From assembly GCA_014729995.1 (NCBI GenBank), contig WJIZ01000042.1:1-61592 (forward strand): 61,592 nt of DNA, read 5' to 3'. Positions 25,431-34,793 of this stretch are shown piece by piece (within the stretch, counting starts at the first letter, position 1; every line of letters starts with the position of its first letter). The DNA is from Candidatus Woesearchaeota archaeon (GTDB taxonomy: Archaea; Nanobdellota; Nanobdellia; Woesearchaeales; WJIZ01). The notes beneath the pieces were generated by a model. It saw only the letters and a list, made by a program, of their open reading frames with translations. It was not told where the DNA came from and did no database searches. The position numbers were made by a program, and so were the translations under genes.

Positions 25431-26504
25431 TCAGAGATAGGCTTCCACTAAAATGTCCCTGACCAGCTTCTTTAGCTTTACATCCTTAAGCCTGACAGCC
25501 TGCTTGAGCTCTTTTATGCCCAGCTCGCCTATAACGCCCTTAGCATCATCCCCCAGTATCTTGGGAGAGGTAAAGAGCATTACCTTATCCACTAATTTAG
25601 CTGTTATCATGCCTGCATTCAGCATAGAGCCGCCTTCCAGCATGACATTGTAATAGCCCATCCTTGCCAGCTGCTTCATGACCTGCTTCAGGTCAACCAT
25701 ATTGTTTTTTGGCTTTGTCCTGATCAGCCTCACACCCATGTTTTCAAGATTCTTCATCTTTGTTTTCGGTGCGCGCTCTGAACATGCCACTATTACAGAG
25801 AGAGGATTCTTCAGCAGTTTTGCCTTATAGGGAATTTTCAATTTAGTGTCCACAACCAGCTTTATTGTTTCTCCCCCTTTTACTTTCCTGGTGTCAAGCA
25901 GGGGGTTGTCTTTGATTACTGTATTGATTCCTACCATGATAACCCTTATGCTGTCCCTTAGCTCATGCACCTTTCTCAAGGACTCTTTTCCTGTGATGTA
26001 TTTTGACTCTCCCCCAGATGTAGCTATCTTTCCGTCAACAGTCATGCCTGCTTTCAGGATAACAAAGGGAATCTTTTTCTTCATGTACTTTATGTAGCCT
26101 TCATTCAGCCTTTTGCATTCCTCTTCCAATAGCCCCATCCTTGCTTTGAGGCCGCGGAGCTTCAGTATCTCATACCCGTCTACTTTTGGGTTTGGGTCCT
26201 TCATTCCTATGACTATCTCCCTTACTCCGGCTTTCACTATCTCCTCGGTGCATGGCGGAGTCTTGCCCCAGTGAGAGCACGGCTCAAGCGTCACGTACAT
26301 TATAGAATTCCTTGCCTTATGCTTTGCCTGGTCTAAAGCTGCCTTTTCAGCATGCATACCCCCACATTCCTTATGATAGCCTCTTCCCACTACCTGGCCC
26401 CTCTTGACTATTATACAGCCCACCAATGGGTTAGGGCAGGCATCAGGAATGCCCTTCTTAGCCAGATTGACAGCCTGCTGCATATATTTCTTATGCGGAA
26501 TCAA
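25431..26504 (-). CDS. ribD: Bifunctional riboflavin deaminase/reductase RibD
   Basis: The 357-residue protein fuses an N-terminal CMP/dCMP-type deaminase with a RibD_C reductase. The deaminase keeps zinc ligands H51 and E53 in MHAEKAA and C76 and C85 in EPCSHWGKTPPC. The reductase (residues ~145-357) has LKAGMTVDGKIA and the LEGGSMLNAGM loop. This fusion is bacterial in style; many archaea use a separate Arr reductase. The start is a TTG after GGGGGTAA, with an ATG six codons later as an alternative. Confidence 0.95.
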   Translation of the reverse strand: MIPHKKYMQQAVNLAKKGIPDACPNPLVGCIIVKRGQVVGRGYHKECGGMHAEKAALDQAKHKARNSIMYVTLEPCSHWGKTPPCTEEIVKAGVREIVIGMKDPNPKVDGYEILKLRGLKARMGLLEEECKRLNEGYIKYMKKKIPFVILKAGMTVDGKIATSGGESKYITGKESLRKVHELRDSIRVIMVGINTVIKDNPLLDTRKVKGGETIKLVVDTKLKIPYKAKLLKNPLSVIVACSERAPKTKMKNLENMGVRLIRTKPKNNMVDLKQVMKQLARMGYYNVMLEGGSMLNAGMITAKLVDKVMLFTSPKILGDDAKGVIGELGIKELKQAVRLKDVKLKKLVRDILVEAYL

Positions 26505-26589
26505 CTAAATTACCCCCTGTAATGTTAATTTTTAAGCAACTTATATATAAAATCTCGTATTTATTGAAAAGTAAGAAATATGGCTTATA

Positions 26590-28032
26590 TCAGTAGCATT
26601 TGCCGAAATAAGCATACATCCCGGCTTCTTTGTTGCAGTGAACGCACTTCTTATTGGCCTTTTTCTGGTTGAATGGAATAGCCCTTGTATTGGCCCCCCT
26701 TGTCTTGTCCTTTATGTAATCCTCGCACTCCTCAGAGCCGCAGAAAGGCGCATAGATGAGCTTTTTTTCTTCGGCAGCTTTCATGAACTCATCCCATGAT
26801 TCTGCTTCTATGATGTTTTTTTTCATGTTCTGCCTGGCTTTTTCGAAAAGGCTGTTCTGGATGTCTTCGAGAAGCTCCTTGACCTTTTCTTTCAGTTCCT
26901 TTCTTTTGACAAATTCCTTTTTTCCTGTATCCCGCCTGACAACAACGACTTGTTTTTTTTCAATATCTTTTGGGCCGATCTCTAATCTTAATGGGACTCC
27001 CTTTAGCTCGTATTCATTGAATTTCCAGCCTGCCGAATACTCTTCCCTTTTGTCAAGCTTGGTGCTGAAGCAGGAAAGCTCTTTCTTTATCTTCTCTGCT
27101 TCGGCTATAGCCTTTGCTTTGGTTTTTTCGAACAGGATTGGGATTATGGCTGTCTGCACCGGGGCTATTTTAGGCGGGAGGACAAGCCCCTTGTCATCGC
27201 CATGCTGCATCACTACCGCTCCGATAAGCCTTGTTGAGAATCCCCAGCTGCTTTGCCATGGCAGATGGTCTTTTTCATCCCTGCCAAGGTATTTTATGCT
27301 GAATGCTTTTGCGAATCCCTGACCCAGGTTGTGGGACGTGCCGCACTGGAGGAATTTTCCGTCGGGCATAAATGCCTCGACAGTTGTTGTGTATTTAGCT
27401 CCTGCAAATTTCTCTTTCTCTGATTTCCTTCCCTTTATAACAGGAATTGCAAGCTGCTCCTGTGCAAGCTTTTCATATTCATCCAGGAAGAGCAAGGTTT
27501 CCTTATTGCATTCCTCCTCTGTTTCATAAGCGCAGTGGCCCTCCTGCCAGAGGAATTCCCTGCTTCTCAAAAACAGCTTCACATCTTTCACTTCCCACCT
27601 TATGATATTGCACCATTGGTTAATCCGCAGAGGGAGGTCGCGGTGCGAGCGTATCCACTTCGAATAGGAATCGTATATAATTGTCTCTGACGTGGGCCTT
27701 AAGGCAAGCCTTTCCTTGGAATCCTCATCCTTATTTGAAACCCATGCAACCTCAGGCGCAAATCCTTCTGCGTGCTCTGCTTCTCTTTTGAAGAAAGATT
27801 CGGGTATGAACATGGGAAAGTATGCATTCTCTACATTCCTTGCCTTTATCCTTTTATTGAAATAGTCCTTTATCTTCTGCCATATGGCATAGCCGTAAGG
27901 CCTTATTATCATCGTGCCCCTTACAGGCGAATAGTCTGCCAGCCCTGATTTTATGACAACCTGGCCGTACCATTCAGGCATGTCATCCTCTTTCTTTACT
28001 GTTATTCCCTTCTCATCGGCTTTTTTCTGCAT
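26590..28032 (-). CDS. proS: Prolyl-tRNA synthetase, archaeal/eukaryotic type
   Basis: The 480-residue class II enzyme shows RPTSETIIYDSYSKWI and the class II motifs. It also has the C-terminal zinc-binding domain (CGSEEC near 445 and CVHC near 465) and a terminal FGKCY, the hallmark of this ProRS type. The start at 28032 was chosen because a TTTAAATATA promoter lies about 25 nt upstream, inside the 15-residue longer frame. Confidence 0.96.
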   Translation of the reverse strand: MQKKADEKGITVKKEDDMPEWYGQVVIKSGLADYSPVRGTMIIRPYGYAIWQKIKDYFNKRIKARNVENAYFPMFIPESFFKREAEHAEGFAPEVAWVSNKDEDSKERLALRPTSETIIYDSYSKWIRSHRDLPLRINQWCNIIRWEVKDVKLFLRSREFLWQEGHCAYETEEECNKETLLFLDEYEKLAQEQLAIPVIKGRKSEKEKFAGAKYTTTVEAFMPDGKFLQCGTSHNLGQGFAKAFSIKYLGRDEKDHLPWQSSWGFSTRLIGAVVMQHGDDKGLVLPPKIAPVQTAIIPILFEKTKAKAIAEAEKIKKELSCFSTKLDKREEYSAGWKFNEYELKGVPLRLEIGPKDIEKKQVVVVRRDTGKKEFVKRKELKEKVKELLEDIQNSLFEKARQNMKKNIIEAESWDEFMKAAEEKKLIYAPFCGSEECEDYIKDKTRGANTRAIPFNQKKANKKCVHCNKEAGMYAYFGKCY

Positions 28033-28116
28033 AGTCAGGCGATTTGATTGAATATATTTAAAGGTTTTTATGAGCAAACTGCTTTCCAGAATCTTTTATG
28101 TAGCTTTTTCTTTTGA

Positions 28117-28425
28117 TTAACTGTCTAGCCCGCCATAAATATCCATATATGCAGCAGCTGCAGGATCCAGGCTAAAATTCTCAATGACATGCTCCCTTGC
28201 TGCCTGGACCATATCATATCTCATATGAGGCTCATCGATTAGCGTCCTGGCAAACCTGCAGAAAGCATTAAAACTATCACAGATATATCCTGTTTCAGAA
28301 TGCTTTTTCATTTCTACGTGTGCTGTGTTGTCTGGAACAAGTACAGGCTTTGCGCAGGCATTCGACTCCAGAGGCGGCAATCCAAATCCTTCCCATTTTG
28401 ATGCAGTTACATGAGATACTCCCAA
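28117..28425 (-). pseudogene. C-terminal fragment of a GT4 glycosyltransferase
   Basis: The frame contains SKWEGFGLPPLESNACAKPVLV, here cited only as the EGFGLPPLE-NA-aKPV motif that binds the sugar nucleotide in GT4 enzymes, followed by the usual helical tail. Only the last ~100 of about 380 residues remain. A TAA lies four codons before the first possible start (TTG), so this is a truncated remnant. Confidence 0.7.
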
Positions 28426-28432
28426 AATAAAT

Positions 28433-28446
28433 CCGATTTAAATCGG
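28433..28446. repeat. 14-bp palindrome beside the glycosyltransferase remnant
   Basis: CCGATTTAAATCGG is a perfect palindrome located 8 bp upstream of the truncated frame. It could be an operator, or mark the breakpoint that truncated the gene. The interval from here to 28697 shows only short broken frames. Confidence 0.4.
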
Positions 28447-28696
28447 TGATTTCACAAAGATTACAGGAATAAGAAAGGATGTATTGAATTAAAGAGAAGG
28501 GTTGTTCTTGTTGTTCCTGTTGGTAGTGAAATTGGACTTCTATGAAAAAATAAAGTTTGTAAAAATCAACAAGAAAGAAGCTGAAAATTGCAATTAATGA
28601 AATGGCTGAGCCGGATCACGCTTTTGCGCTTCTCAAATGCCTGAAGATAAAATAGCCCCCCACTATCCTATATCCAACTATAAAACATAAGAAAAG

Positions 28697-28705
28697 CTTA
28701 TAAAC
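28697..28705 (+). promoter_or_regulatory. TATA box of the phosphohexomutase gene
   Basis: CTTATAAAC lies 28 nt before the ATG at 28726, the leaderless spacing seen repeatedly in this window. Confidence 0.55.
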
Positions 28706-28725
28706 ATAAATCAGAAACACAACAT

Positions 28726-30093
28726 ATGATAGAATCATTCTCAGGCATAAGGGGCATATACGGAAAAGAGCTGACGAATGATATTGCTTTAAGGTACGCT
28801 TATGCTTTCAGGAAGCTGTGCAGGCCGGCAAAAGCTGTCATAGGCTCAGACACAAGAGCGAGCGGGGAAAAGCTCAGGACAGCGCTGATTGACGGCCTTG
28901 GCTGTGATATTATCGACACAGGAGTCCTGCCTGCTGCCGCTGTCCAGAATGCGGTAAGGGAATACAAGGCAGACGGCGGCATAATAATCACAGCCTCGCA
29001 CAACGAGCCTGAATACAACGGCTTCAAGTTCCTTGATAAGGACGGCGCGGTATTGAGGCCCAAAGACATGGAAAACCTGATAAATTTCTCCAGGAAAATA
29101 GGTGCATTAAGCAGCGAAGAATTACTCAGCCAATTAGGCGAGAGCAAGCCTGTAAAGAGAATAGAAAAGAAAGGAAAAGATGCCCTGAAAAGATACAGGA
29201 AATTTATCGAAAGCTTCTTCAGCAGGAAAGAGAAGTCGCTGTTAAAGTCATTAAAAGCGGATTTTATTGTAGACCCTAACGGCGGGGCAGGGATAACAGC
29301 AAAGGACATCCTTGAGGGATTGGGGATTAAAGCACGCTATATCAATATGAAAAAAGGCGAATTCAGGAGGGAAATAGAGCCCGGGAAGAGCTTAAAATTC
29401 CCTGCTGCAAAGAAGAAAGCGCAGTTCGTAGCGGGCTTTGACTGCGACGCAGACAGGCTGGAAATAATGCTGAATGATTCAAAATTAGCTTCAGGAAACC
29501 ATATCCTTGCCCTGATAACTGAGGATGTGCTCGCGGGCATAAAAAATCCAGAAAAGGAGACTGTTATTGTAAATGACGCTACAAGCTATGTTGTAAGGGA
29601 AACAGCAGGCAAATACTCTGCAGGCTGGAAAGAAGTGGAAGTTGGGGAGATAAATGTTGTTGATGCTATGATGGATTTTAACTCGCCTGTGGGCGGAGAA
29701 GGCTCTAACGGCGGAGTTATTCTGCCGCCTTCCAGGTGCAGGGACGGCATATTAACTTTGATTTGCCTTCTTAAGATAATGGCAAAAAAGCAGCAAAGCC
29801 TGAAAGAGCTTATAAACAGCCTTCCGAAATACCATTATATCAAGGAAAAAACAGCTTTAAAAAAAGATTTTGCAGAAATAAGGGAAAAAGTAAAGCAGTA
29901 TTATCTTGATTCTGGCTTTTTAATCGAGGAAACCGGGGACGAAACAGGCGGCCTTAAGGCAATAAAGGACAATTCATGGGTCTGGTTCAGGCAGTCCAAG
30001 ACAGAAAAAAATGTTTTGCGGATAATAGCTGACTCGAAAAAAGAAAAAACAGCTGCTTCTCTGCTGAGCCAGGGAAAAAAACTGGTAAGCTAA
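28726..30093 (+). CDS. Phosphoglucosamine/phosphomannomutase
   Basis: The 455-residue alpha-D-phosphohexomutase has the phosphoserine loop TASHNEPEYNGFK (about 89-101) and the metal loop DCDADR. It also has the sugar-binding GEGSNGG and the C-terminal phosphate-binding RQSKTEKNVLRIIAD. It interconverts sugar 1- and 6-phosphates, supplying nucleotide sugars. Glucosamine, mannose and glucose substrates cannot be told apart reliably. It converges on purD with a 4-bp overlap. Confidence 0.92.
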   Translation: MIESFSGIRGIYGKELTNDIALRYAYAFRKLCRPAKAVIGSDTRASGEKLRTALIDGLGCDIIDTGVLPAAAVQNAVREYKADGGIIITASHNEPEYNGFKFLDKDGAVLRPKDMENLINFSRKIGALSSEELLSQLGESKPVKRIEKKGKDALKRYRKFIESFFSRKEKSLLKSLKADFIVDPNGGAGITAKDILEGLGIKARYINMKKGEFRREIEPGKSLKFPAAKKKAQFVAGFDCDADRLEIMLNDSKLASGNHILALITEDVLAGIKNPEKETVIVNDATSYVVRETAGKYSAGWKEVEVGEINVVDAMMDFNSPVGGEGSNGGVILPPSRCRDGILTLICLLKIMAKKQQSLKELINSLPKYHYIKEKTALKKDFAEIREKVKQYYLDSGFLIEETGDETGGLKAIKDNSWVWFRQSKTEKNVLRIIADSKKEKTAASLLSQGKKLVS

Positions 30094-31379
30094 GTCTCCC
30101 TCAGGTAGCCCCATGTATGCAGCTTGTCAGAATCATCATACCACCTGTCTCCTATGTCTTTCCTGTAATACATATGGGGTATGATTATGTTTTTTATTCT
30201 GGCATAGGCCTGTTTCTGCGCCTGCTTCATGGTTTTTCCTGTACCGCACACAACTAAGACTACTCCTGCTGTGCCTGTAACAAGCCATTCATCATTGACT
30301 TTCTTTACATCCTCAATATGCACGCCGTCGTAATTCTTCCTGAAGAATACCACAGAATCCTTTGATTTCACATTAAAGGTTTCCTTGTCTGTGAATGGAA
30401 AAGGGGGCACAACCAGCCTCACCCCTATCTGAAAGCCGCTTTTAACCTTTAGCTTAGGAATATTGCCTGAGGCAAGGCCGTAAAAGAACTCCCCAATGGG
30501 GGTTATCATGCCCTCCTGCTGTATGAAAATAGAGGGATAGCCAAAGCGCGAGGTAAACTCAAGGGGGTATATGCCGTTGCTATTGACTATGCAGTTGATA
30601 TCTATATAGCCGACATAGTGCTCTTCAGCAAGCTTCGGCTCCATCTTCTTCAATGTATGGTTGAATATCTTATTAGGCCCGCTCCAAAACATTGTTGTTC
30701 CCATCTCCCCTGTGGAAGGACCTAAATCGCCCGGAAAGAGCTTCTTGTGCTCGAAATTCACGTTAATTGGATAGATAAATTCCTTGCCGTTGAAAAAACC
30801 GCCTACAGCTATTTCAACCCCTACCATCTTCTTCTGGAGCTGGAAGAGGGGTATTTTTTTGGCCCACGCCTTCTTGTAATCGTTTAAAACCTGAAGAACA
30901 TCCTTGCCGTTGTCGTCATCACCCACAAAAAGCAGCCCCTTGAGGTTTTGGGCATAGCCGCTCGGCTTTATGACATACTTGGCAGGATTCTGCTCTACAT
31001 AAGCAATGGCATCATCAAATGACGTGAAGTCCTTGTAAGGTATGATAGAAATCCCGTATTTCTTCAGCTCTTCCTGTCCGAAAGTACGGTCATCCTCAAG
31101 CTTATCTGTATAGGCTGAACCGCCTATGACAAGCTTCCCCTGCTTTCTCAGCTTCTGTGCTTTCTCACCCTGGCCGAGAACATCATCAAATACAATAACA
31201 TCAGCCCAATCTATCTCATTTTCCCATTCATCAACCTTAGGCACAAACCCGTCTGCCACTTCCTTCTCTTCAGCATTCTTAATGTAATATTTCACATTAT
31301 GCCCTTCCTTCATGACATGCCATGCTGTATCCCCTATCAGGCCGTCCAGCGACACAAAAAGAAAATTCTTAGCCTCCAT
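30090..31379 (-). CDS. purD: PurD-like phosphoribosylamine-glycine ligase
   Basis: The 429-residue ATP-grasp protein resembles PurD. It has an N-terminal Rossmann-like domain, ATP-grasp lobes with YVIKPSGYAQNLKG, GPSTGEMGTTMFW, and YPLEFTSRFGYPS as the metal-binding strand. PurD joins glycine to phosphoribosylamine. The N-terminus (LFVSLDGLIGDTAWHVMKEGH) diverges from standard PurD, so a related carboxylate-amine ligase is possible. PurF is encoded at 48 kb but no other purine-ring genes appear here. Confidence 0.8.
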   Translation of the reverse strand: MEAKNFLFVSLDGLIGDTAWHVMKEGHNVKYYIKNAEEKEVADGFVPKVDEWENEIDWADVIVFDDVLGQGEKAQKLRKQGKLVIGGSAYTDKLEDDRTFGQEELKKYGISIIPYKDFTSFDDAIAYVEQNPAKYVIKPSGYAQNLKGLLFVGDDDNGKDVLQVLNDYKKAWAKKIPLFQLQKKMVGVEIAVGGFFNGKEFIYPINVNFEHKKLFPGDLGPSTGEMGTTMFWSGPNKIFNHTLKKMEPKLAEEHYVGYIDINCIVNSNGIYPLEFTSRFGYPSIFIQQEGMITPIGEFFYGLASGNIPKLKVKSGFQIGVRLVVPPFPFTDKETFNVKSKDSVVFFRKNYDGVHIEDVKKVNDEWLVTGTAGVVLVVCGTGKTMKQAQKQAYARIKNIIIPHMYYRKDIGDRWYDDSDKLHTWGYLRET

Positions 31380-31611
31380 GCAGGCATTTAAAATGCTCAG
31401 GTATTTATTTTTATTTGTTTTTTGAGTGCTGATATTGTTTTACATCTAACTACAAAAACAAATTCCTAGAAACGTAGGTGATGCTGAATATGCAAAATGG
31501 ATCATAGTAGTGATGCCTAAATTGATTAAGTGAATTTGAAAGAAAATGGGGAGCTAAAGGCAGAAATCATGGAAGATAGATGGTTATCGAAAAAAAATTG
31601 ACAAAAAATAA
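31380..31611. other. Intergenic region, no gene found
   Basis: This 230-bp AT-rich stretch holds the purD promoter on the minus strand. It also has a short open run on the plus strand (NVGDAEYAKWIIVVMPKLIK then a stop) with no start, perhaps a remnant. Nothing else is seen. Confidence 0.4.
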
Positions 31612-32106
31612 TTACTTTCTTGAATAACTGGCAGTACTTCCAGTCATTCCTTTTGGTCTTTTTGGATTGGGGCAATCATGCTCCTCAGGAAGTCTAGGTT
31701 TCCCACAATGCCATTTATGACAATATTTACAGTAAAAAGCATCTATGCCATCATTAATCTTTTTTCCACAATCCTTATACTCACAAGTGCCTTTTAATTT
31801 GGGCCTGGTGCGTTTAGCTTTTTCTGGTTCATCAAAAACATCTCTTATATCTATATTTTCAATCTCTTGTTCTTCCTTTTGTCTTGTAACTGACACATCT
31901 TGATAGGTGGTTGGCTTATCACTATATTCTTTAGCATGTTTTCTACAAAAATACTTTTTAATGCCATAGATTTGATAGATATTATCATTTAGTTGTTTAC
32001 CACAAACTACACAAGAAGCCCTGCCAGTAGTTTTGTGTACATTACTGGGAAGTTTAGGATTTATCTTAGATAGAAACCAAATTATGAATCTTTGGAACCT
32101 ATTCAT
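31612..32106 (-). CDS. AN1-type zinc-finger protein
   Basis: The 164-residue protein carries two zinc modules. An N-terminal treble-clef-like one has CVVCGKQL near 32 and later CRKH. A C-terminal AN1-type finger has CEYKDCGKKI, AFYCKYCHKWHCGKPRLPEEHDC. AN1 fingers occur in archaeal proteins of unknown, possibly proteostasis-related role. The central 70-110 region is charged and probably disordered. The gene is AT-rich compared with neighbours. Confidence 0.75.
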   Translation of the reverse strand: MNRFQRFIIWFLSKINPKLPSNVHKTTGRASCVVCGKQLNDNIYQIYGIKKYFCRKHAKEYSDKPTTYQDVSVTRQKEEQEIENIDIRDVFDEPEKAKRTRPKLKGTCEYKDCGKKINDGIDAFYCKYCHKWHCGKPRLPEEHDCPNPKRPKGMTGSTASYSRK

Positions 32107-32259
32107 TTTATCTTCTTATATAAAAAAGACATAATTCTTTAAAAATTTAGCGAATTAAAACATCCTATTTAAACCTAGGTCTCGCTAACTTTACAGCCCA
32201 AAATTTACGCAAGATTTATATATCTATAACGCAATTTATACTGTAAAAGGGTGGTTATT

Positions 32260-32394
32260 TTGGGTCTTGAGAGGGCCTGTAAGCAGTGCAATGCTGAAAT
32301 GAAGGAGATTAAGACACAAGAGGTAGCAGGCACAGTCTACCACTGCCTTAGATGCGAAAATTGCAAGAAAGAGGTTGCAAGGAGAGAATATTAA
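32260..32394 (+). CDS. 44-residue zinc-ribbon protein (TTG start)
   Basis: A TTG preceded by GGGTGG opens a 44-codon frame with CKQC (residues 7-10) and CLRCENC (29-35), a zinc ribbon. The next ribbon gene follows by one base, which supports an operon. An ATTTATATATC TATA-like element lies near 32215. Confidence 0.55.
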   Translation: MGLERACKQCNAEMKEIKTQEVAGTVYHCLRCENCKKEVARREY

Positions 32395-32395
32395 G

Positions 32396-32527
32396 ATGGC
32401 GGGAGAAAGGTCATTGCAGGATGTTGAGGCAGAGGGCGCGAAAAAATGCCCTGAATGCGGCTCAACAGACATTGAGAAAAAGGATGATGAAATCTATTGC
32501 AGGAAATGCGGCCTGGTTATAGATTAA
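32396..32527 (+). CDS. TFIIB-type zinc-ribbon miniprotein
   Basis: This 43-residue protein has CPECGSTD and CRKCGLVID, the exact spacing of the TFB N-terminal ribbon (CPxCG, 17 residues, CxxCGLV). The cyclin repeats of TFB are absent. It could compete with TFB at RNA polymerase or be a general zinc-ribbon adaptor (inferred). It lies one base after the preceding ribbon gene. Confidence 0.65.
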   Translation: MAGERSLQDVEAEGAKKCPECGSTDIEKKDDEIYCRKCGLVID

Positions 32528-32599
32528 AGCAACCCGGCTTATTATATAATTCCAGGATATCTACCATAATTTTTTAAACAATAGGCATTTCTTTAGCAC

Positions 32600-33883
32600 A
32601 TGCACAAAGTATACATAAAAACAAGGGGCTGCTCAGCCAATTTTTCTGAAGGGGAGATAATGGCAGGCCTTCTTAATAAAGCTGGTTTTAAGATAGAAAA
32701 CAGCAAGGATAGGGCAGATATAATAATCCTGAATGTTTGCACTGTTAAGGGAGAGAACACTGCCTTGAGGGACATAAGGAAGATATCCGGGGTTTATCCA
32801 GAAAAAAAGCTAATAATAGCCGGCTGCCTGACAAGAAGCCTTATCGCCGAAATAAGGGGAATAACCGAAGATGCCTCGCTTGTCAGCACTCATAACCTCT
32901 CAAGGATTGTTGAGGCTGTGGAGGAAGCGATTAATGACAACATAATAGAGATAATTTCTCCTGGCAGCGAAAAAAAGCTCAAGCTGCCAAAGATCAGGAA
33001 AAATCCTGTTGTGGGTATAGTGCCTATATTAAGCGGATGCAACGGCGAATGCACGTACTGCTCTGTGAGGCTTGTGAAGGGCGGGCTCGAATCATATCCC
33101 ATGGAGCAGATAATAGAAGAGGCAAGGTCATGCTTAAGGGACGGCTGCAGGGAGCTCTGGATAACAAGCCAGGATAATGCAGCTTACGGAACAGAAAAAA
33201 TATGGCGCTCCTCGCTTCCAGAACTTCTGAAAGATATCCTTAATATAGAGAAAAGCTTTATGGTGCGCCTGGGTATGATGAATCCATTCAACCTGCGGCC
33301 TATCCTTGACGACATGATCCAGATTTATAAGCATGAAAAGGTATTTAAGTTCCTTCACCTCCCGCTGCAATCGGGAAATGACGAGATACTTGAGAGGATG
33401 GGAAGAAAGTATACCATAAGTGAGTTCAAGGATATTGTTAACCGCTTCAGGAGGGAAATCCCAAATCTTAATCTTTCTACCGACATTATTGTCGGCTTTC
33501 CTGGAGAGACAGTAGAGCAGTTTAACAACTCTCTTGATATGATAAAAGAGATAAGGCCTGATATACTGAACATCTCAAGGTTTACTGCAAGAGACGGCAC
33601 TGCTGCTGCAGACATGCCCGACAAAATCCATGAAGGAGCAGCCAAAGACAGGACAAGGATACTTACTGGCATATTCCAAAACATCTCCAGGATGAACAAC
33701 GAGAAATGGATTAACTGGCAGGGAGACATCCTTATAGACGAGAAAGGAAAGCACGATTCATGGATTGGAAGAAATTTCGCATACAAGCAGGTTATCGTTA
33801 AGGGTGATTACGGGCTGGGTCAGAACGCCGGGGTAAAGGTGACTAACATAACCTCCTTTGACTTAAGGGCTGAACGAGCTTAA
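32600..33883 (+). CDS. tRNA t6A37 methylthiotransferase
   Basis: The 427-residue radical SAM enzyme adds a methylthio group to t6A37. It has the UPF0004 domain with cysteines C11, C47 and C81 for the auxiliary cluster, the radical SAM motif CNGECTYC (about 149-156), and a C-terminal TRAM domain. HLPLQSGNDEILERMGRKYT and STDIIVGFPGET are family hallmarks. It matches the archaeal/eukaryotic CDKAL1-type branch. Confidence 0.93.
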   Translation: MHKVYIKTRGCSANFSEGEIMAGLLNKAGFKIENSKDRADIIILNVCTVKGENTALRDIRKISGVYPEKKLIIAGCLTRSLIAEIRGITEDASLVSTHNLSRIVEAVEEAINDNIIEIISPGSEKKLKLPKIRKNPVVGIVPILSGCNGECTYCSVRLVKGGLESYPMEQIIEEARSCLRDGCRELWITSQDNAAYGTEKIWRSSLPELLKDILNIEKSFMVRLGMMNPFNLRPILDDMIQIYKHEKVFKFLHLPLQSGNDEILERMGRKYTISEFKDIVNRFRREIPNLNLSTDIIVGFPGETVEQFNNSLDMIKEIRPDILNISRFTARDGTAAADMPDKIHEGAAKDRTRILTGIFQNISRMNNEKWINWQGDILIDEKGKHDSWIGRNFAYKQVIVKGDYGLGQNAGVKVTNITSFDLRAERA

Positions 33884-34461
33884 CCGCAATATAGCTCATG
33901 GCCTAGCTGTTTTTCACTGGTATTCTCGACATGACAATCTTTTATAAAATCCCCAAGTCTTTCTTCAAGTCTTTTAAAATTTGGATCTGCATCAACTATT
34001 GCACCATTAAATATCACAACATACATTTCCGGATAATTTCTCTGAAGTTCATAAAAATAAGTCAGTGCTAATCCCATATCAAGATCTGACCTAGTAAGAT
34101 TATCATGCCCTATTATGCATTGACCAGGCGTGCTACCTAATTCCTCAGAAACATTATAGATTGATCTTTCAATTGAATCCATATTAGGTAGGGATACAGC
34201 CTCAGGTTTTGCTTCAAAAAACAGATTATATTTAACGACTCCTCTATGATATATATCTTCAAGTCTCCTTTTAAATTCCGATTCTGATAAAATGCCTTTG
34301 CTATCAGGTAAATTAAAATCGACTGGTGAACAAAAAAATGTGTATATTTTCCCATATATCCTTTTGAATGGATATGATGCACTTAAAGCAATCTGATGTA
34401 GGTACGCTTGTCTTTTAGATTTGTCGCTCAGAAACTCATACAGGTGCATAATTCTCATCAA
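33880..34461 (-). CDS. Hypothetical 193-residue protein
   Basis: The protein has no recognised motif. It looks globular, with alternating helices and strands (MDMGLALTYFYELQ-like helix, then YVVIFNGAIVD strand and acidic helix). It overlaps the stop of the methylthiotransferase gene by 4 bp tail to tail and is more AT-rich than its neighbours, which suggests separate ancestry. A second in-frame Met at residue 2 or 5 could be the start. Confidence 0.5.
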   Translation of the reverse strand: MMRIMHLYEFLSDKSKRQAYLHQIALSASYPFKRIYGKIYTFFCSPVDFNLPDSKGILSESEFKRRLEDIYHRGVVKYNLFFEAKPEAVSLPNMDSIERSIYNVSEELGSTPGQCIIGHDNLTRSDLDMGLALTYFYELQRNYPEMYVVIFNGAIVDADPNFKRLEERLGDFIKDCHVENTSEKQLGHELYCG

Positions 34462-34542
34462 ATTAATCTGGAATTTTGGAATTTTTATAATTTACCCAAT
34501 TTATAGAAAGGCTTATATATCACTGTATCTGAAAATATTAAA

Positions 34543-34782
34543 ATGGGACAGGGAGAAGTAATAACATTCCTCAAAAGATACAGAAAAACCAAGCAGTTCA
34601 GAAAAAAGCCCTGGCTTACTGTAAGGGAAATTTACAACAAGATGAAGCACACTAAAGACTCCTCTGAATTGGGCTCGATAATAAATTCCTGCAAGAAATT
34701 AAGGGAATCGGGAATGATAAAGTTCAAGGAAATGGCTTCGAAGAAAGCAAACAGGAAAATATACCATTACCAGTCCAAATAG
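34543..34782 (+). CDS. Small winged-helix-like protein
   Basis: The 79-residue basic protein reads WLTVREIYNKMKH, then SELGSIINSCKKLRESGMIKF and RKIYHYQ. That is helix, recognition-type helix and wing, as in archaeal winged-helix regulators. A TTATATATC promoter lies about 27 nt upstream. It is followed by a SHOCT-like miniprotein. Confidence 0.6.
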   Translation: MGQGEVITFLKRYRKTKQFRKKPWLTVREIYNKMKHTKDSSELGSIINSCKKLRESGMIKFKEMASKKANRKIYHYQSK

Positions 34783-34793
34783 CTCTTTCTAAA

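Noticed and set aside
24677-26589. FMN riboswitch for the riboflavin genes
   Set aside because: The upstream regions are short and AT-rich, without the conserved RFN-element helices.
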